DNA of 20,038 nt from CAZMCT01 sp964564785 (GTDB lineage: Bacteria; Planctomycetota; Phycisphaerae; UBA1845; Fen-1342), in contig CAZMCT010000075.1 in assembly GCA_964564785.1 (NCBI GenBank), positions 1 to 20,038 on the forward strand, given 5' to 3'. Shown piece after piece: positions 1-6,818 of this stretch. Position 1 is the stretch's first letter. Each line of letters starts with the position of its first letter. Made by a program: the position numbers and the translations under genes. The notes beneath the pieces are model-generated. The model saw only the letters and a program-made list of their open reading frames with translations, ran no database searches and was not told where the DNA came from.

Positions 1-1
1 G

Positions 2-583
2 GATGCCGCGGCGCCGCTCCCACCCGGCCGGCGGCCGCCACCGCTCGAGCCGCTGCTCCGCATGGTCGGGGAACGCCGCCCGGAGCTGGCGGAGCGCCTG
101 CGCCGCCTCCAGCAGGAGAGTCCCGAGCGGTTGCGCGAGGTCCTGCTCAACGCCCTGTTCTTCCGCCTGGAGGAAGAGCTGGCGGCCGCTGAACGTTCCC
201 CCCGGCCGCCGCGGGCAGAGCGGCCGCCGCACGAAGCTCCGCCTCCGGAAGCCGGCCCGGGTCCGGAACTCCGGCGTCTGCACGAACAGCACGAAGAGCT
301 CGAGCGGCAGACTCGCGAGCTCAGCGCGCGCCTGCGGCCGGCCGAGGAATCTTCGGAGCGCGAGGCACAGGTCCGGGAGCTGCGTGAACTCGTCACGAAG
401 CAGTTCGAGATCCGCACGGCGCTGCGGCAGGCCGAGCTCGAGCGCATTCAGCGCGAATTAGGCCACCTCCAGTCGATGGTCGAGAAGGTCCAGCGCGAGC
501 TGGCCGAACGGACGCGCGAGCGCGAGGCGATCATCCAGAAGCGCACCGACCAGTTGCTGGGCGCCGACCCGAGCGCCTGGTGA
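2..583 (+). CDS. Coiled-coil protein of unknown function, 5' truncated by the window edge
   Basis: The reading frame is open to the left edge of the window, so only the C-terminal part (about 193 residues) is seen. The first Met codon, at 62, has no clear ribosome site and lies inside a continuous frame, so it is probably internal. The visible part starts with a Pro/Ala/Arg-rich linker. It continues with a motif of the type RRPELAERLRRLQQESPERL, a second Pro-rich linker, and about 110 residues of nearly uninterrupted charged heptads rich in Glu, Arg, Leu and Gln, ending in TDQLLGADPSAW. This is a long alpha-helical coiled coil. No catalytic motif or membrane segment is visible. Planctomycete genomes often encode similar Arg/Glu-rich helical proteins of unknown role, sometimes annotated as heavy-metal-sensor-like; I cannot confirm that here. 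It could be a structural or regulatory protein. Confidence 0.6.
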   Translation, partial: DAAAPLPPGRRPPPLEPLLRMVGERRPELAERLRRLQQESPERLREVLLNALFFRLEEELAAAERSPRPPRAERPPHEAPPPEAGPGPELRRLHEQHEELERQTRELSARLRPAEESSEREAQVRELRELVTKQFEIRTALRQAELERIQRELGHLQSMVEKVQRELAERTREREAIIQKRTDQLLGADPSAW

Positions 584-695
584 GCGGCCCGCGCCGCGCG
601 CCGCTCCCGCCGCACCTCGCGGCAACCGCGCCACCCTTTGCCGGGCACTCGGCCGCTCCGGCCACCATCTGACAACCCCGGAAAGCCGCGCCGAC

Positions 696-724
696 TTGCC
701 CGCCTCGGAATGCGGCGGTAGAAC
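696..724 (+). promoter_or_regulatory. Candidate sigma-70-type promoter of the nucleotide-sugar dehydrogenase gene
   Basis: TTGCCC (696-701) and TAGAAC (719-724) are separated by exactly 17 nt, each matching 4 of 6 consensus bases. Transcription would begin near 731, leaving a leader of about 24 nt that contains the GGAG at 745-748. The match is modest and the background GC content is high, so this remains a candidate. Confidence 0.3.
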
Positions 725-754
725 CTGTCCCCGTTGCCGCAACCGGAGCACACG

Positions 755-2080
755 ATGAAGCACGCCGACGCGTTACAACAGAAGATCAATGACCGCACCG
801 TGGTTGTGGGTGTCATCGGGCTGGGCTACGTCGGCCTCCCGCTGATCCGCGAGTTCTGCAACTCGGGCATTCACGCCTGGGGCTTCGACATTGACGAGCG
901 CAAGGTCCACATGCTGCGGGCCGGCCAGACGTACATCGAGCACCTGCCGGGCGCATTCTTCAAGGAGCTGATCGACAGCGGCCGGTTCACGCCGACCGCG
1001 AACATGGACGACCTGAGGCAGCCCGACGCGATCCTGATCGCGGTCCCGACTCCGCTCGACAAGATGCGCGAGCCGGACATGACCTACATCGAGAACACGA
1101 CGGCGGAGATCGCCAAGCGGCTCCGCCCCGGCCAGCTCATCGTGCTCGAATCCACAACCTACCCGTTCACGACCCGCGAGATCTGCCAGCCGATGCTCGA
1201 CGCCACCGGCCTGAAGCTCGACCAGGACTATTTCCTGGCGTTCTCGCCGGAGCGCGAGGACCCGGGCCGGACCGACATCACGACGAAGCAGATCCCCAAG
1301 GTCGTCGGCGGCGTCACGCCCACCAGCGGAAAGCTCGCGGCGGGCGTCTACGGCCTGGCGCTGGACCGCATCGTGCCCGTCTCGACGGCCGAGGTGGCCG
1401 AGGCCTGCAAGATCGTCGAGAATGTCTACCGGTGCGTGAACATCGCGCTCGTGAACGAGCTGAAGATGCTCTTCGACCGCATGGGCATCGACGTGTGGGA
1501 GGTCATCGAGGCCGCCAAGACCAAGCCGTTCGGCTATCAGCCGTTCTACCCCGGCCCGGGTCTGGGCGGGCACTGCATCCCGATCGACCCGTTCTACCTG
1601 TCGTGGAAGGCGCGGCAGTACAACATGACCACGCGGTTCATCGAGCTGGCCGGCGAGATCAACACCGCCATGCCCGAGTACGTGGTGACGCGGGTAATGG
1701 AGGCGCTCAACGAGCGGGGGCGGGCGCTGAAGGGTTCGCGGGTGCTCGTGCTGGGGCTGGCGTACAAGAAGGACGTCGACGATGTGCGCGAGAGCCCTTC
1801 GGTCACGCTGATCGAGCTGCTCCAGAAGCGCGGGGCGCAGGTCGACTACCACGACCCGCACATCCCGACCGCCAAGCCGATGCGCGAACACAACCTTACG
1901 CACATGCAGAGCGTGCCGCTGACGCCGGCCAGTTTGGCGCAGTACGACTGCGTGCTGATCGCCACCGATCACAGCCGCGTCGATTACGACCTCGTGTGCG
2001 AACACGCGCGGCTGGTGGTGGACACGCGCAACGCGACCGGGCGCAAACCGCGCGCCGCCGGCAAAGTGGTCAAAGCCTGA
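755..2080 (+). CDS. UDP-glucose/UDP-N-acetylhexosamine 6-dehydrogenase (nucleotide-sugar dehydrogenase)
   Basis: This 441-residue enzyme belongs to the UDP-glucose/GDP-mannose dehydrogenase family. The family oxidises C6 of an NDP-sugar in two NAD-dependent steps to a uronic acid for cell-surface polysaccharide. The N-terminal Rossmann motif GLGYVGLP is at residues 22-29, and the catalytic Cys is C274 in GGHCIPIDP. The central region (residues 216-238) carries the helix with conserved K219 and N223. The C-terminal UDP-binding domain includes GLAYKKDVDDVRESPS (334-349). Length and motifs fit the WbpA/WecC/TviB branch better than short UDP-glucose dehydrogenases, but the sugar substrate cannot be read from sequence. 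The ATG at 755 was chosen because GGAG (745-748) lies 6 nt upstream; an in-frame TTG at 734 has no such site. No other polysaccharide gene is adjacent. The gene appears complete. Confidence 0.93.
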   Translation: MKHADALQQKINDRTVVVGVIGLGYVGLPLIREFCNSGIHAWGFDIDERKVHMLRAGQTYIEHLPGAFFKELIDSGRFTPTANMDDLRQPDAILIAVPTPLDKMREPDMTYIENTTAEIAKRLRPGQLIVLESTTYPFTTREICQPMLDATGLKLDQDYFLAFSPEREDPGRTDITTKQIPKVVGGVTPTSGKLAAGVYGLALDRIVPVSTAEVAEACKIVENVYRCVNIALVNELKMLFDRMGIDVWEVIEAAKTKPFGYQPFYPGPGLGGHCIPIDPFYLSWKARQYNMTTRFIELAGEINTAMPEYVVTRVMEALNERGRALKGSRVLVLGLAYKKDVDDVRESPSVTLIELLQKRGAQVDYHDPHIPTAKPMREHNLTHMQSVPLTPASLAQYDCVLIATDHSRVDYDLVCEHARLVVDTRNATGRKPRAAGKVVKA

Positions 2081-2519
2081 CGGCGGCCGCACCGGATGCG
2101 CGATCTCCCGTTCGCCCGGGCGTCGTGGCCCCGCGTTCCGTGAGCAACGTTATCTCACCGCAGCGGTTGACCGCGGCGTCGGTCTGCAAGTGTCGCCGAA
2201 CGGCAGGTCCTGTGCGCAAACTCGTGCCCGCCGGGTGGCATAGTGGTGTTCGTGCACCGGCACGGGCGCTCCATCACCCGCACTTCCACCGACCCGCGCG
2301 CCGCCCGGCGACGCGCCGGAGACGAGAGGCAGTCCGCGACGGGAGCCATTGTCCATCGTGCACACTCACTCCTCAGCGGAAACGCATCACGACTGCCGAG
2401 ACAGTTTGCGCGCCTCTTTCCCCGCGCGGGTCAGTCAACTTCAAAGCGGTGAGGGCCACGGGGCCCACCGCGGCGATGTGGGGCAAAACGTGAGCGCCCG
2501 CGGCGCGGGCTCGGCCGAA

Positions 2520-2553
2520 GTGCCCACGAGCGATCCGGACGGGCCGTGGGCAC
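2520..2553. repeat. 9-bp perfect inverted repeat (hairpin)
   Basis: GTGCCCACG (2520-2528) and CGTGGGCAC (2545-2553) are perfectly complementary around a 16-nt loop. On the + strand the stem is followed by an A-run rather than a T-run, so it is not a classical intrinsic terminator in either direction. It might still act as a processing or termination hairpin between the convergent genes. Confidence 0.4.
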
Positions 2554-2880
2554 CAAAAAAGCGGCTGGCGGAGTGGGCCCCGAAACAGAGACGCACTTCA
2601 GACGCCCCCGCCCATTCCGCCGAGCCGCAACCGGCGCTCGCTTCCTTCCCGTCCGCGCGCCGGATCGGCCCGGACCCACCGCGGATCCGAACCGCCCTTT
2701 TTTCCCCGCGGGCAGCTTCATCCCGCCACGAGGCGTCGCTTTGGTCCGTTGGCCGCGGACCGATCCGGCTCCAGAATGCGCGACTCCCGTCGCGCAGTAT
2801 CCCCTTCCCCCTCGCTTCGCCACTGACGCACACGTTCTACACTTGCCTACTGGCCGTGACGGCCGTAGATTCCGCCGCCT

Positions 2881-2932
2881 TGATTTGCGACCGGCGGCGC
2901 TCCGTCCACGTTCTATTATCCATCGCAAATCA
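2881..2932. repeat. 10-bp perfect inverted repeat just beyond the stop of the UvrC-like gene
   Basis: TGATTTGCGA (2881-2890) and TCGCAAATCA (2923-2932) form a perfect 10-bp inverted repeat with a 32-nt spacer. It begins 8 nt past the stop codon of the leftward UvrC-like gene and sits in a local AT-rich pocket. It may be a 3'-end hairpin for that transcription unit or a protein-binding site. There is no U-tract. Confidence 0.4.
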
Positions 2933-2939
2933 GCATAAG

Positions 2940-4259
2940 TCAAATGTTTCCGGCTTTGTCGCCTTCCGTGATGCCGCCCCGCGACCTCCGATCAGCGGCC
3001 GGCGTCGCCCGCGCACGCCCCAACGCCTCGCGGAGTTGCGCTTCCAGCTCGCTCCGCGCCTGTTGCATCAGTGGAACCATCACCGCCCGCTCCCGCTGCC
3101 GATTGAACATGAGCTGCGCCACCAGCCACGTCGTCTCCATCCGTACGAGCGGATCTGATTCCCCCTCGTTCGCGGCCGGTTGAACACGGGGCCAGGCACC
3201 GCGGGAGGAGCTCTCGGCAACACTGTGGTGGTGGGTTGGCGCGGCGCCAGCCCCCTCTTCCAACGCGCTGCGAGCGGTCCTCTCGCCCACCACCCACGCC
3301 GCCGCCTCTGCCGCGAACCGCCGCTCCGCAACGATCGGCCCTTCCGACAGTACTCCCGAACGCAGCGTGAACACCTTCCACGCACGCCGACGCGTCACCG
3401 GCAACGCAATCACCCGGTTCAATTCCTCGACCGGCCCGACGTCGCACCCCCAGCGCCGTGCCCAGCTCTCCGCAAACCCGATCTGCTGCTTGATCTGACC
3501 CGCCAGCTCGTACGCCCGACTCGCCGCCGCCGCGCGCATCCGCCCGCTCGCCGCCGCGAGCCACGTGGCCGGTCCGTCCCGCGCGAATGCCCACGCCGCC
3601 CGGCAACGGTCAACGTATGCCGACAGCGGCACCGAACCGTCACACGGCGCGTCGCACCGCCGCATTTCCGCGTACACGCACCGCTTGCCCTGTGGCGCCT
3701 TGCGTACCTGCTCCGGATAACGGCAGAGATCGAACAGGTCCCGAAGCCCCTCCAGCGCTTCCTGGGCCTCCTTCAGAACGCGCCACGGCCCCACATACTC
3801 GCCCGGCGCTCTCCAGACGCTCTCCGTCACGCGCAGCTCGGGAACGCCTTGCGCCCAGTCCACATGCAGAAACCACGCCGGCCCGAAGGAGATCCGCTGG
3901 CGATAATCGCGCGGGTGCAGAACCCGCGCCACGCGCCAGTACCACCAGCGCCCCTCGAACGCGCACGACAGATTGCGCCAGCGTACACCGCGCGTCACCG
4001 CCGCGAGATCGGCACGCGCCGGGCCCGCTTCATCAACCGTCAGCCGCGCCACCAGCGCCCGCCGCAGGCTCTGGGTGGTCGCAAGCTGCACCGGCGTCCC
4101 TTGTTCATCGATCAGCAGGTACAGCGCCGGCCCGCCGGGCAACGACGTCAGATCGACCCGCAGCGGACGCCCCGTCCACGTGTGCTTTTGCGGCATCGCC
4201 GCCGCAAGAGAATCGTTGGCGTCGGCGGACGGCGGCATCGTTCTCCGGCCGGCGTTCAC
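2940..4259 (-). CDS. UvrC-like protein with degenerate GIY-YIG domain and intact four-Cys motif
   Basis: This 439-residue protein resembles the N-terminal half of UvrC but is unlikely to be an active GIY-YIG nuclease. Residues 42-71 align with the GIY-YIG core: Tyr47 of the first motif is kept, but the YIG triplet is replaced by Gln-Leu-Ala (58-60). Where UvrC has its catalytic Glu, there is a Trp/Arg-rich stretch (104-113). The UvrC cysteine module is intact: C179, C194, C202, C206, with x7 and x3 spacing between the last three, as in the UvrC iron-sulfur site. A UVR-like helix follows (about 240-264). The C-terminal region has no RNase H-like motif. The GTG start overlaps the upstream dehydratase stop in GTGA, implying translational coupling; an ATG at 4238 is the alternative. 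I infer a DNA-binding or regulatory paralogue of UvrC. Confidence 0.75.
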   Translation of the reverse strand: MNAGRRTMPPSADANDSLAAAMPQKHTWTGRPLRVDLTSLPGGPALYLLIDEQGTPVQLATTQSLRRALVARLTVDEAGPARADLAAVTRGVRWRNLSCAFEGRWWYWRVARVLHPRDYRQRISFGPAWFLHVDWAQGVPELRVTESVWRAPGEYVGPWRVLKEAQEALEGLRDLFDLCRYPEQVRKAPQGKRCVYAEMRRCDAPCDGSVPLSAYVDRCRAAWAFARDGPATWLAAASGRMRAAAASRAYELAGQIKQQIGFAESWARRWGCDVGPVEELNRVIALPVTRRRAWKVFTLRSGVLSEGPIVAERRFAAEAAAWVVGERTARSALEEGAGAAPTHHHSVAESSSRGAWPRVQPAANEGESDPLVRMETTWLVAQLMFNRQRERAVMVPLMQQARSELEAQLREALGRARATPAADRRSRGGITEGDKAGNI

Positions 4260-4729
4260 ACCGGCATGCCGGTCACCTGGCCCTCGTACACCATCCTCGC
4301 CCCCACGAAGCCCTGCATCTGGCAGATTACCCGCCGCGGCTTGAGTTGCACCATACGCCCCAGGATCACGAACCGCGCCGGCGGCTCAACCAGCCCTCGA
4401 AACCTCACGTCGTCCACGCTCACGAACCCGAGAAACCCCTGTCCCTCGAACGTGCGGTGGTAAACGTAGCTCGCAAGCTGCGCGCTCGACTCGATCATCA
4501 GCACGCCGGGAAACAGCGGCCGCCCGGGAATGTGCCCCCGCACCCAGAACGCATCCGCGCGCACGTCGTGATAACCGGCGAACACGCCGCGTTCCTGGTC
4601 CATCAGGATCACCCCGTCAAGAAGCCCGAACTCGTGGCGGTGGGGGATTACACGCTCAATCGCCGCGCGATCCGCGATCACGCGGCTGAAGTCCAGCCCC
4701 TCGGGCTCAATGATCGGCGGCGGAGGCAT
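4256..4729 (-). CDS. FabZ/FabA-like 3-hydroxyacyl-ACP dehydratase (hotdog fold)
   Basis: At 157 residues this has the length of FabZ. The FabZ entry motif (LPHRxPF in the family) appears as IPHRHEF (28-34). The active-site segment GHIPGRPLFPGVLMIESSAQ (65-84) contains the catalytic His66 and Glu80, 14 residues apart as in FabZ. Family members dehydrate 3-hydroxyacyl-ACP in fatty-acid synthesis; this one may serve housekeeping lipid synthesis or a specialised pathway. It lies 33 nt downstream of the histone-like gene and overlaps the UvrC-like gene by 4 nt, so the three are probably co-transcribed. The functional link to those neighbours is unclear. No good Shine-Dalgarno site precedes the ATG at 4729, consistent with an internal operon gene. 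The C-terminal strand region is complete. Confidence 0.85.
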   Translation of the reverse strand: MPPPPIIEPEGLDFSRVIADRAAIERVIPHRHEFGLLDGVILMDQERGVFAGYHDVRADAFWVRGHIPGRPLFPGVLMIESSAQLASYVYHRTFEGQGFLGFVSVDDVRFRGLVEPPARFVILGRMVQLKPRRVICQMQGFVGARMVYEGQVTGMPV

Positions 4730-4762
4730 CGGCGAGTGCGGGCAGAACCAGCGTGGGACGCG

Positions 4763-4969
4763 TTACGGCGGCGGCGGATTCGGGGTCTGCGGCTGGTCTT
4801 CTTCGACCCGCAACTCCAGGATCTTCTTACGCACTTCCTGGGCCGTATTCTTGATGTCCTGCATGACCTTACGGACACGCGTGCCCGCGGCCTTGTTGCC
4901 GCCGACGGCCTTGTAAACGTCGTCCGCGACTTCGTCCACCAGCTGTTTGAGCTTCTGGTACTCGTCCAT
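4763..4969 (-). CDS. Small Hc1-type histone H1-like protein
   Basis: This 68-residue protein matches the N-terminal helical region of the Hc1 family of bacterial histone H1-like proteins, best known from chlamydiae and common in planctomycetes. The diagnostic segment is GGNKAAGTRVRKVMQDIK (23-40), within an amphipathic helix rich in Lys, Asp and Gln. Unlike chlamydial HctA it lacks the long Lys/Ala-rich C-terminal tail and ends in a short acidic then Pro-rich tail (EEDQPQTPNPPPP). The expected role is binding and compacting the nucleoid DNA. The ATG at 4969 was chosen over an upstream in-frame start at 5092 because family similarity begins exactly there and GGAG (4981-4984) lies about 11 nt upstream. 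It is first in a leftward unit with the dehydratase and the UvrC-like gene. Confidence 0.85.
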   Translation of the reverse strand: MDEYQKLKQLVDEVADDVYKAVGGNKAAGTRVRKVMQDIKNTAQEVRKKILELRVEEDQPQTPNPPPP

Positions 4970-5029
4970 GATGCGTTGCTCTCCGTTCGCCGAGCGCCGC
5001 AGCCCGCGCCGGACCCGCGCTGCCGGTAA

Positions 5030-5035
5030 ATTATC
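5030..5035 (-). promoter_or_regulatory. Candidate -10 box for the histone-dehydratase-UvrC-like unit
   Basis: GATAAT reads leftward at 5035-5030 within a local AT-rich patch in otherwise very GC-rich DNA. Initiation about 7 nt downstream would give a leader of about 54 nt carrying the GGAG site. No convincing -35 hexamer is visible at 16-18 nt spacing. Confidence 0.35.
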
Positions 5036-5281
5036 GGATGCCCAACCCTGGGCTCTGAAGCGCGAATCAGCACGGAACCGGGGTTCTAACACCCTTGAAC
5101 CATGTTTGCAAGCGAGGGCCTCCCCGCGACGCTCGCCCAGTCATTTCCTCGCGGATTGACCCAAGGGCCCAGCGCGTGCATGCCGCGCCGCCGTCCGGGT
5201 CAACCGCATGAAACCAATCGCCCGCAGACACCACAACTCTCGGGAACGATTTCGGGCTCCCGGCAGCCGGCCGTGGGTCGC

Positions 5282-5287
5282 TATAAT
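5282..5287 (+). promoter_or_regulatory. Perfect TATAAT immediately upstream of uvrC (near-leaderless start)
   Basis: A consensus TATAAT ends 9 nt before the uvrC ATG at 5297, and no Shine-Dalgarno sequence lies between. With initiation 6-9 nt after the box, the mRNA would start at or within a few nucleotides of the ATG. No clear -35 element is present. Confidence 0.5.
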
Positions 5288-5296
5288 CGCCGTGCC

Positions 5297-6766
5297 ATGC
5301 CGACCCCGGACGAGGCGCGCATCCTCCGCTTGCGCGACAAGATAGGGCGATTCCCCAAGAGCCCGGGCGTGTACCTGATGAAGGACCGCGCCGGGACGGT
5401 GCTTTACATCGGCAAGGCCCGCGATCTTCGGGCCCGCGTCGCCAGCTACTTCCAGAACTCGGCCGACCTGCTCGCGTCCCGCGGCCCGCTCATCGTCAAA
5501 ATGGCTTCGATGGTCGAAGACATCGACTTCCTTGAGTGCGAGACCGAGGTCGATGCGCTGCTCAAGGAAAGCCGACTCATCAAGGACATCCAGCCTCCCT
5601 GCAACGAACGCCTCAAGGACGACAAGACCTTCCCCTACCTCGAAATCACCACCCGCGACGACTTCCCCGGCGTCTATGTCACGCGCCAGCCGCGGCCGCG
5701 CGGCTCCAAGCTTTACGGCCCGTTCGCCAGCGCCGCCGGCATCCGCGACGCCGTCAACGCCCTACAGAGAATCTTCAAGTTCCGTACCTGCGAGCTCGAC
5801 ATCCGCGCCGACGACCCGAAACGCCGGTTCTTCCGCCCCTGCCTCCTCCACGCCATCGGCCAGTGCAGCGCCCCGTGCGCCGCTCTGGTCAGCCGCGAAG
5901 CCTACGCGGCCGACATCCGCCGGCTGCGCAAGCTGCTCGGCACACGCCGCAGCGTCCTCCTGCGGCAGCTCCGCGCGGAGATGACGCAGGCCGCGACCGA
6001 GAAGCGCTACGAGGACGCCGCCCTGCTGCGCGACCGGATCAAGGCGATCGAGTCGCTCGCGCTCTCGGGCCATGTCGAGGAGGATGTGCAGCCCGAAGTG
6101 TTCTTCATCGATCCCACCGAGGGGCTTGCGCGGCTGGGAGAGCTGCTCGAGCTGCCCGAGACGCCGCGGATCATCGAGGGCATCGACATCGCCACGCTGC
6201 ACGGCGAGGCCTCGGTCGGCTCGCTGGTGTGCTTCATCGACGGCCGGCCGTTCAAGAACGGGTATCGCCGCTATCGCATCAAGACCGTCGGCGGCGTCGA
6301 CGATTACGCCATGATCCGCGAAGTCATCGCCCGGCGCTACAAGTACGCCGCCGTCGCCGAGGAGCTGTTCCCGGATGTGATCCTGATCGACGGGGGGTTG
6401 GGGCAGCTCCACGCCGCGCTCGAGGCGTTCGAGCACATGCGGCGTGCCGTCGAGGCCGACGGTACGCGGGCCGTGAAGCCGGCCATGGTCGTGTCACTGG
6501 CGAAGCGGGAGGAGCTGGTCTACGTCCAGGCCCGCAGTCAGCCGCTGCGGCTCGCACGCAACCACCCCGCCCTCCGAATCCTCCAGCACATCCGCGACGA
6601 GGCCCACCGCTTCGGCCAGCACTATCACCACATCATCCGCCGCAAACAGCAGTTCGACGAGGATGTGGCCGCCGGCCGCCGACCGCCCCCACGCCGCCGC
6701 AAACCACGCCGGCGCGAGATCACGCTCGATACGGACGAAACGCAGCTCCCCCCGCCGGAACCGTAG
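5297..6766 (+). CDS. uvrC: Excinuclease ABC subunit C, lacking the C-terminal helix-hairpin-helix
   Basis: UvrC makes the 3' and 5' incisions of nucleotide excision repair. All catalytic parts of both nuclease domains are visible in this 489-residue protein. GIY-YIG domain: GVY (24-26), YIG (37-39), Arg at 42/46 and the ESRLIK Glu (91). Four-Cys module: C165, C182, C190, C194, with the x7/x3 spacing of the UvrC iron-sulfur site. The UVR helix for UvrB binding is near 230-256. RNase H-like domain: D297 in GIDIAT, D335/D336 in VDDY, D365 in LIDGG and H437 in DEAHRF. The usual UvrC is about 600 residues and ends with tandem helix-hairpin-helix motifs. Here the protein stops soon after the RNase H-like domain, with a basic Arg/Pro-rich tail (460-473) and an acidic end. 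The ATG at 5297 begins the family homology; an in-frame extension to 5102 lacks support. Confidence 0.93.
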   Translation: MPTPDEARILRLRDKIGRFPKSPGVYLMKDRAGTVLYIGKARDLRARVASYFQNSADLLASRGPLIVKMASMVEDIDFLECETEVDALLKESRLIKDIQPPCNERLKDDKTFPYLEITTRDDFPGVYVTRQPRPRGSKLYGPFASAAGIRDAVNALQRIFKFRTCELDIRADDPKRRFFRPCLLHAIGQCSAPCAALVSREAYAADIRRLRKLLGTRRSVLLRQLRAEMTQAATEKRYEDAALLRDRIKAIESLALSGHVEEDVQPEVFFIDPTEGLARLGELLELPETPRIIEGIDIATLHGEASVGSLVCFIDGRPFKNGYRRYRIKTVGGVDDYAMIREVIARRYKYAAVAEELFPDVILIDGGLGQLHAALEAFEHMRRAVEADGTRAVKPAMVVSLAKREELVYVQARSQPLRLARNHPALRILQHIRDEAHRFGQHYHHIIRRKQQFDEDVAAGRRPPPRRRKPRRREITLDTDETQLPPPEP

Positions 6767-6802
6767 CGGCCCCGGGCCGCGCGCGGCCGCCCGACGGCCG
6801 CG
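6766..6802. terminator. GC hairpins between convergent uvrC and the caspase gene
   Basis: The 52-nt gap holds two hairpins: GCGGCC/GGCCGC (6766-6771 with 6775-6780) and a perfect 8-bp stem, CGCGGCCG/CGGCCGCG (6782-6789 with 6795-6802), with a 5-nt loop. Neither is followed by a U-tract in either direction. The position between convergent stops suggests a bidirectional hairpin terminator, but function is inferred from position and stability only. Confidence 0.45.
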
Positions 6803-6818
6803 ACGATCCGCGCGGCTC

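Larger units (their letters stand above)
2081..2939. other. 859-nt gene-free region between convergent genes
   Basis: No reading frame here has the composition or motifs of a real protein. The open frames give Arg/Pro/Ala-rich translations typical of noncoding high-GC DNA. The stretch holds a 9-bp inverted repeat (2520-2553), short A and T runs near 2555 and 2700, and a 10-bp inverted repeat in an AT-richer pocket at its right end (2881-2932). It is unusually long for a convergent gap in this window, where the other two are 52 and 96 nt. It could hold a decayed gene or a small RNA, but I see no positive evidence for either. Confidence 0.5.
4970..5296. other. Divergent promoter region between the histone-like gene and uvrC
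   Basis: This 327-nt stretch separates two divergently read genes. It contains a leftward GATAAT (5030-5035) about 60 nt before the histone-like start and a rightward TATAAT (5282-5287) 9 nt before the uvrC start. Open frames crossing it are extensions of the real genes without motif support. I see no other coding sequence. Confidence 0.6.

Noticed and set aside
773..2092. Long open frame on the minus strand opposite the nucleotide-sugar dehydrogenase
   Set aside because: It is antisense to a gene with full family motifs; its translation is His/Arg/Val-rich with no motif, as expected from high-GC codon bias.
2661..2705. Intrinsic terminator formed by CGGATC/GATCCG followed by a T-run
   Set aside because: The stem is only 6 bp with a long loop, and 8 nt separate it from the T-run, too far for a classical terminator.
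2349..3158. Possible gene in the gap after the nucleotide-sugar dehydrogenase
   Set aside because: Low-complexity Arg/Ser/Pro composition, no ribosome site, and its end overlaps the UvrC-like gene on the other strand.
3180..5029. Two long + strand open frames opposite the UvrC-like, dehydratase and histone-like genes
   Set aside because: Translations are Arg/Pro/His-rich without motifs, while the minus-strand frames encode recognisable families with operon-type junctions.
5102..5296. N-terminal extension of uvrC
   Set aside because: The extension shows no homology-like content, crosses the TATAAT box and gives a non-family N-terminus; family similarity begins after the ATG at 5297.
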